A DNA stretch of 6,642 bases, taken from the NCBI GenBank assembly GCA_946531785.1, contig CAMNAT010000125.1, positions 1 through 6,642 on the forward strand, in the 5' to 3' direction. The notes under the pieces are model-generated. The model did not search any database. It was given only the letters and a program-made list of their open reading frames with translations, and was not told the origin of the DNA. The DNA comes from an uncultured Oscillospiraceae bacterium. Lineage in GTDB: Bacteria > Bacillota > Clostridia > UBA1381. Made by a program: the position numbers and the translations under genes. Of this stretch, positions 5,599 to 6,642 are shown in pieces. Position 1 is the first letter of the stretch. Each line of letters opens with the position of its first letter.

Positions 5599-6642
5599 TT
5601 ACTGATTTTTCATATTTATTATTACGCCGACCATAGGCTTCGGGAATACGCTTATAGTCCGGAATGGCATCGTCTCTCCCGCCGCCGTCACGCTCTCGAT
5701 CTGCTCTACCTTGACCGGATTCATAACTATCATCACATCCGCATTCTTGTTCTTCACCGCGTCAAAGCAGCCGTTTGCTGAGATCGAGGTCGAAACAAGA
5801 TCCTCGTAATCCTCCTCTATACCAAATATATCATTAATGATAAGCTTTCTGAGAACTACGGTGTCAAGGCTGCAATATGCCTTTGACATCTCCGGCAAAA
5901 GCTCCTTCTTTATGTAATCGGGGTCCACAAGCGTGAGCCTGTAGAAATAGTCTCCCTCATGATACAGACCGAACTTTGTTTCGATACGCTTTGTCTGTAT
6001 CTGCTTCTTCATAGTACCCGGGATGCTGTCATCCTGAGAATCGACAATGATCTTCTCGATCTTGAAATGATCCTGTATCATTGCGACAAAAAACTCCTCA
6101 GAAAAGCCTCTTGGAAGCTTTATCATCCTGTGCTCAGGCATGATGACCACGCCGTCGGAGTTTGAGTTGAACAACGATACCATGGTGTAGTTATATGCTT
6201 CCTCGCCGGTATGGAGCGGATTGTTTGCCTGCATATAATTGCGGTATTGCATACATGTCGAATAACGCGTCTGTCCGTCGGTTATATATAACGGAAGATC
6301 CTCAAAGCCCTCAACTATCTCATCAATGATCTCCTTGTCGGTTATCTTCCATACTCGCTGTGACAGTCCATCCTCTGTTGTGAACTGCATTTCAGGCTCG
6401 CGCTCAGTAAGCTCATTCATTATATTCAAAAGCTTCTTGTCACGCTCTACATAAAGACATGATATCATACTGAGATCGGACTTGGTCGCAGCGAGGACCT
6501 CATAGCGGTCACGCTGTGACTTTTCATGGATCTCCTCGCAGGTCCTGATATTGCCAGCGCCTACCTCTTCAAGCTCTAAAAGCGCTACAAATGTCGTATT
6601 ACGATACATGTTACCGTTACGAACTGTCATTTCCTCATACAG
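5599..6642 (-). CDS. DUF1015-family protein of unknown function (5' end outside window)
   Basis: 347 C-terminal residues are visible. An ATG occurs at 6630, but the frame stays open to the right edge (LYEE precedes it), and the sequence there resembles the inside of DUF1015 proteins, so the true start lies outside; full-length members have about 400 residues. Family marks: EEIHEKSQRDRYEVL near visible residue 40, matching the usual I..HE.....DR.; ITDGQTRYSTC (120-130), at the place of the family's DGHHR or DGNHS motif; MPEHRMIKLP (168-177), matching the P.HR motif; and the C-terminal MPFRTISVFPKPMVGVII, matching the family's MPxKSTyFyPK ending. No membrane segment or signal peptide is seen in this part. 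The biochemical role is not established; I do not assign one. No terminator separates it from the rplU promoter, so it may read through into rplU. Confidence 0.75.
   Translation of the reverse strand: MYEEMTVRNGNMYRNTTFVALLELEEVGAGNIRTCEEIHEKSQRDRYEVLAATKSDLSMISCLYVERDKKLLNIMNELTEREPEMQFTTEDGLSQRVWKITDKEIIDEIVEGFEDLPLYITDGQTRYSTCMQYRNYMQANNPLHTGEEAYNYTMVSLFNSNSDGVVIMPEHRMIKLPRGFSEEFFVAMIQDHFKIEKIIVDSQDDSIPGTMKKQIQTKRIETKFGLYHEGDYFYRLTLVDPDYIKKELLPEMSKAYCSLDTVVLRKLIINDIFGIEEDYEDLVSTSISANGCFDAVKNKNADVMIVMNPVKVEQIESVTAAGETMPFRTISVFPKPMVGVIINMKNQ

Overview
The window is an ordinary chromosomal housekeeping stretch of a low-to-moderate GC Firmicute. I would place it among the anaerobic Clostridia, probably a Ruminococcus-like (Oscillospiraceae) bacterium. 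The grounds are the Bacillus/Clostridium-type Obg with its C-terminal OCT domain, Gram-positive-style strong AGGAGG ribosome binding sites, extended -10 promoters, and the flavour of the FtsK and DUF1015 proteins. The genus-level placement is inference. All six genes lie on the minus strand, so the order of transcription runs from high to low coordinates. No credible plus-strand gene, tRNA, rRNA, CRISPR or mobile element is visible, and the longest gap between genes is only 133 bases.

In transcription order: (1) 6642-5599, the 3' part of a DUF1015-family gene whose start lies beyond the right edge. (2) 5598-5466, a gap with a near-consensus promoter, a palindrome over its -10 box, and a structured leader of about 90 nt that looks like a ribosomal-protein (L21-type) autoregulatory leader. 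(3) rplU (L21) and rpmA (L27), 41 bp apart, with no prp/ysxB cysteine-protease gene between them; L27 also lacks the N-terminal extension that Prp removes. (4) A strong intrinsic terminator, then a possible promoter, then obg. (5) Another intrinsic terminator, then recQ, an unusually short RecQ helicase that ends right after its zinc-binding module. (6) A clear extended -10 promoter, then ftsK/spoIIIE, whose 3' end runs off the left edge in the middle of the motor domain.

Functionally this is the conserved rplU-rpmA-obg ribosome-biogenesis cluster (two 50S proteins plus the GTPase that matures the 50S particle), followed by two DNA-maintenance genes: a 3'-5' repair helicase and the septal DNA translocase. 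Terminators and promoters between the units suggest several transcription units rather than one long operon. I see no novel multi-gene system here. The observations most worth a second look are the rplU leader RNA, the combined loss of Prp and the L27 extension, the minimal RecQ, and the altered core motif of the DUF1015 protein.
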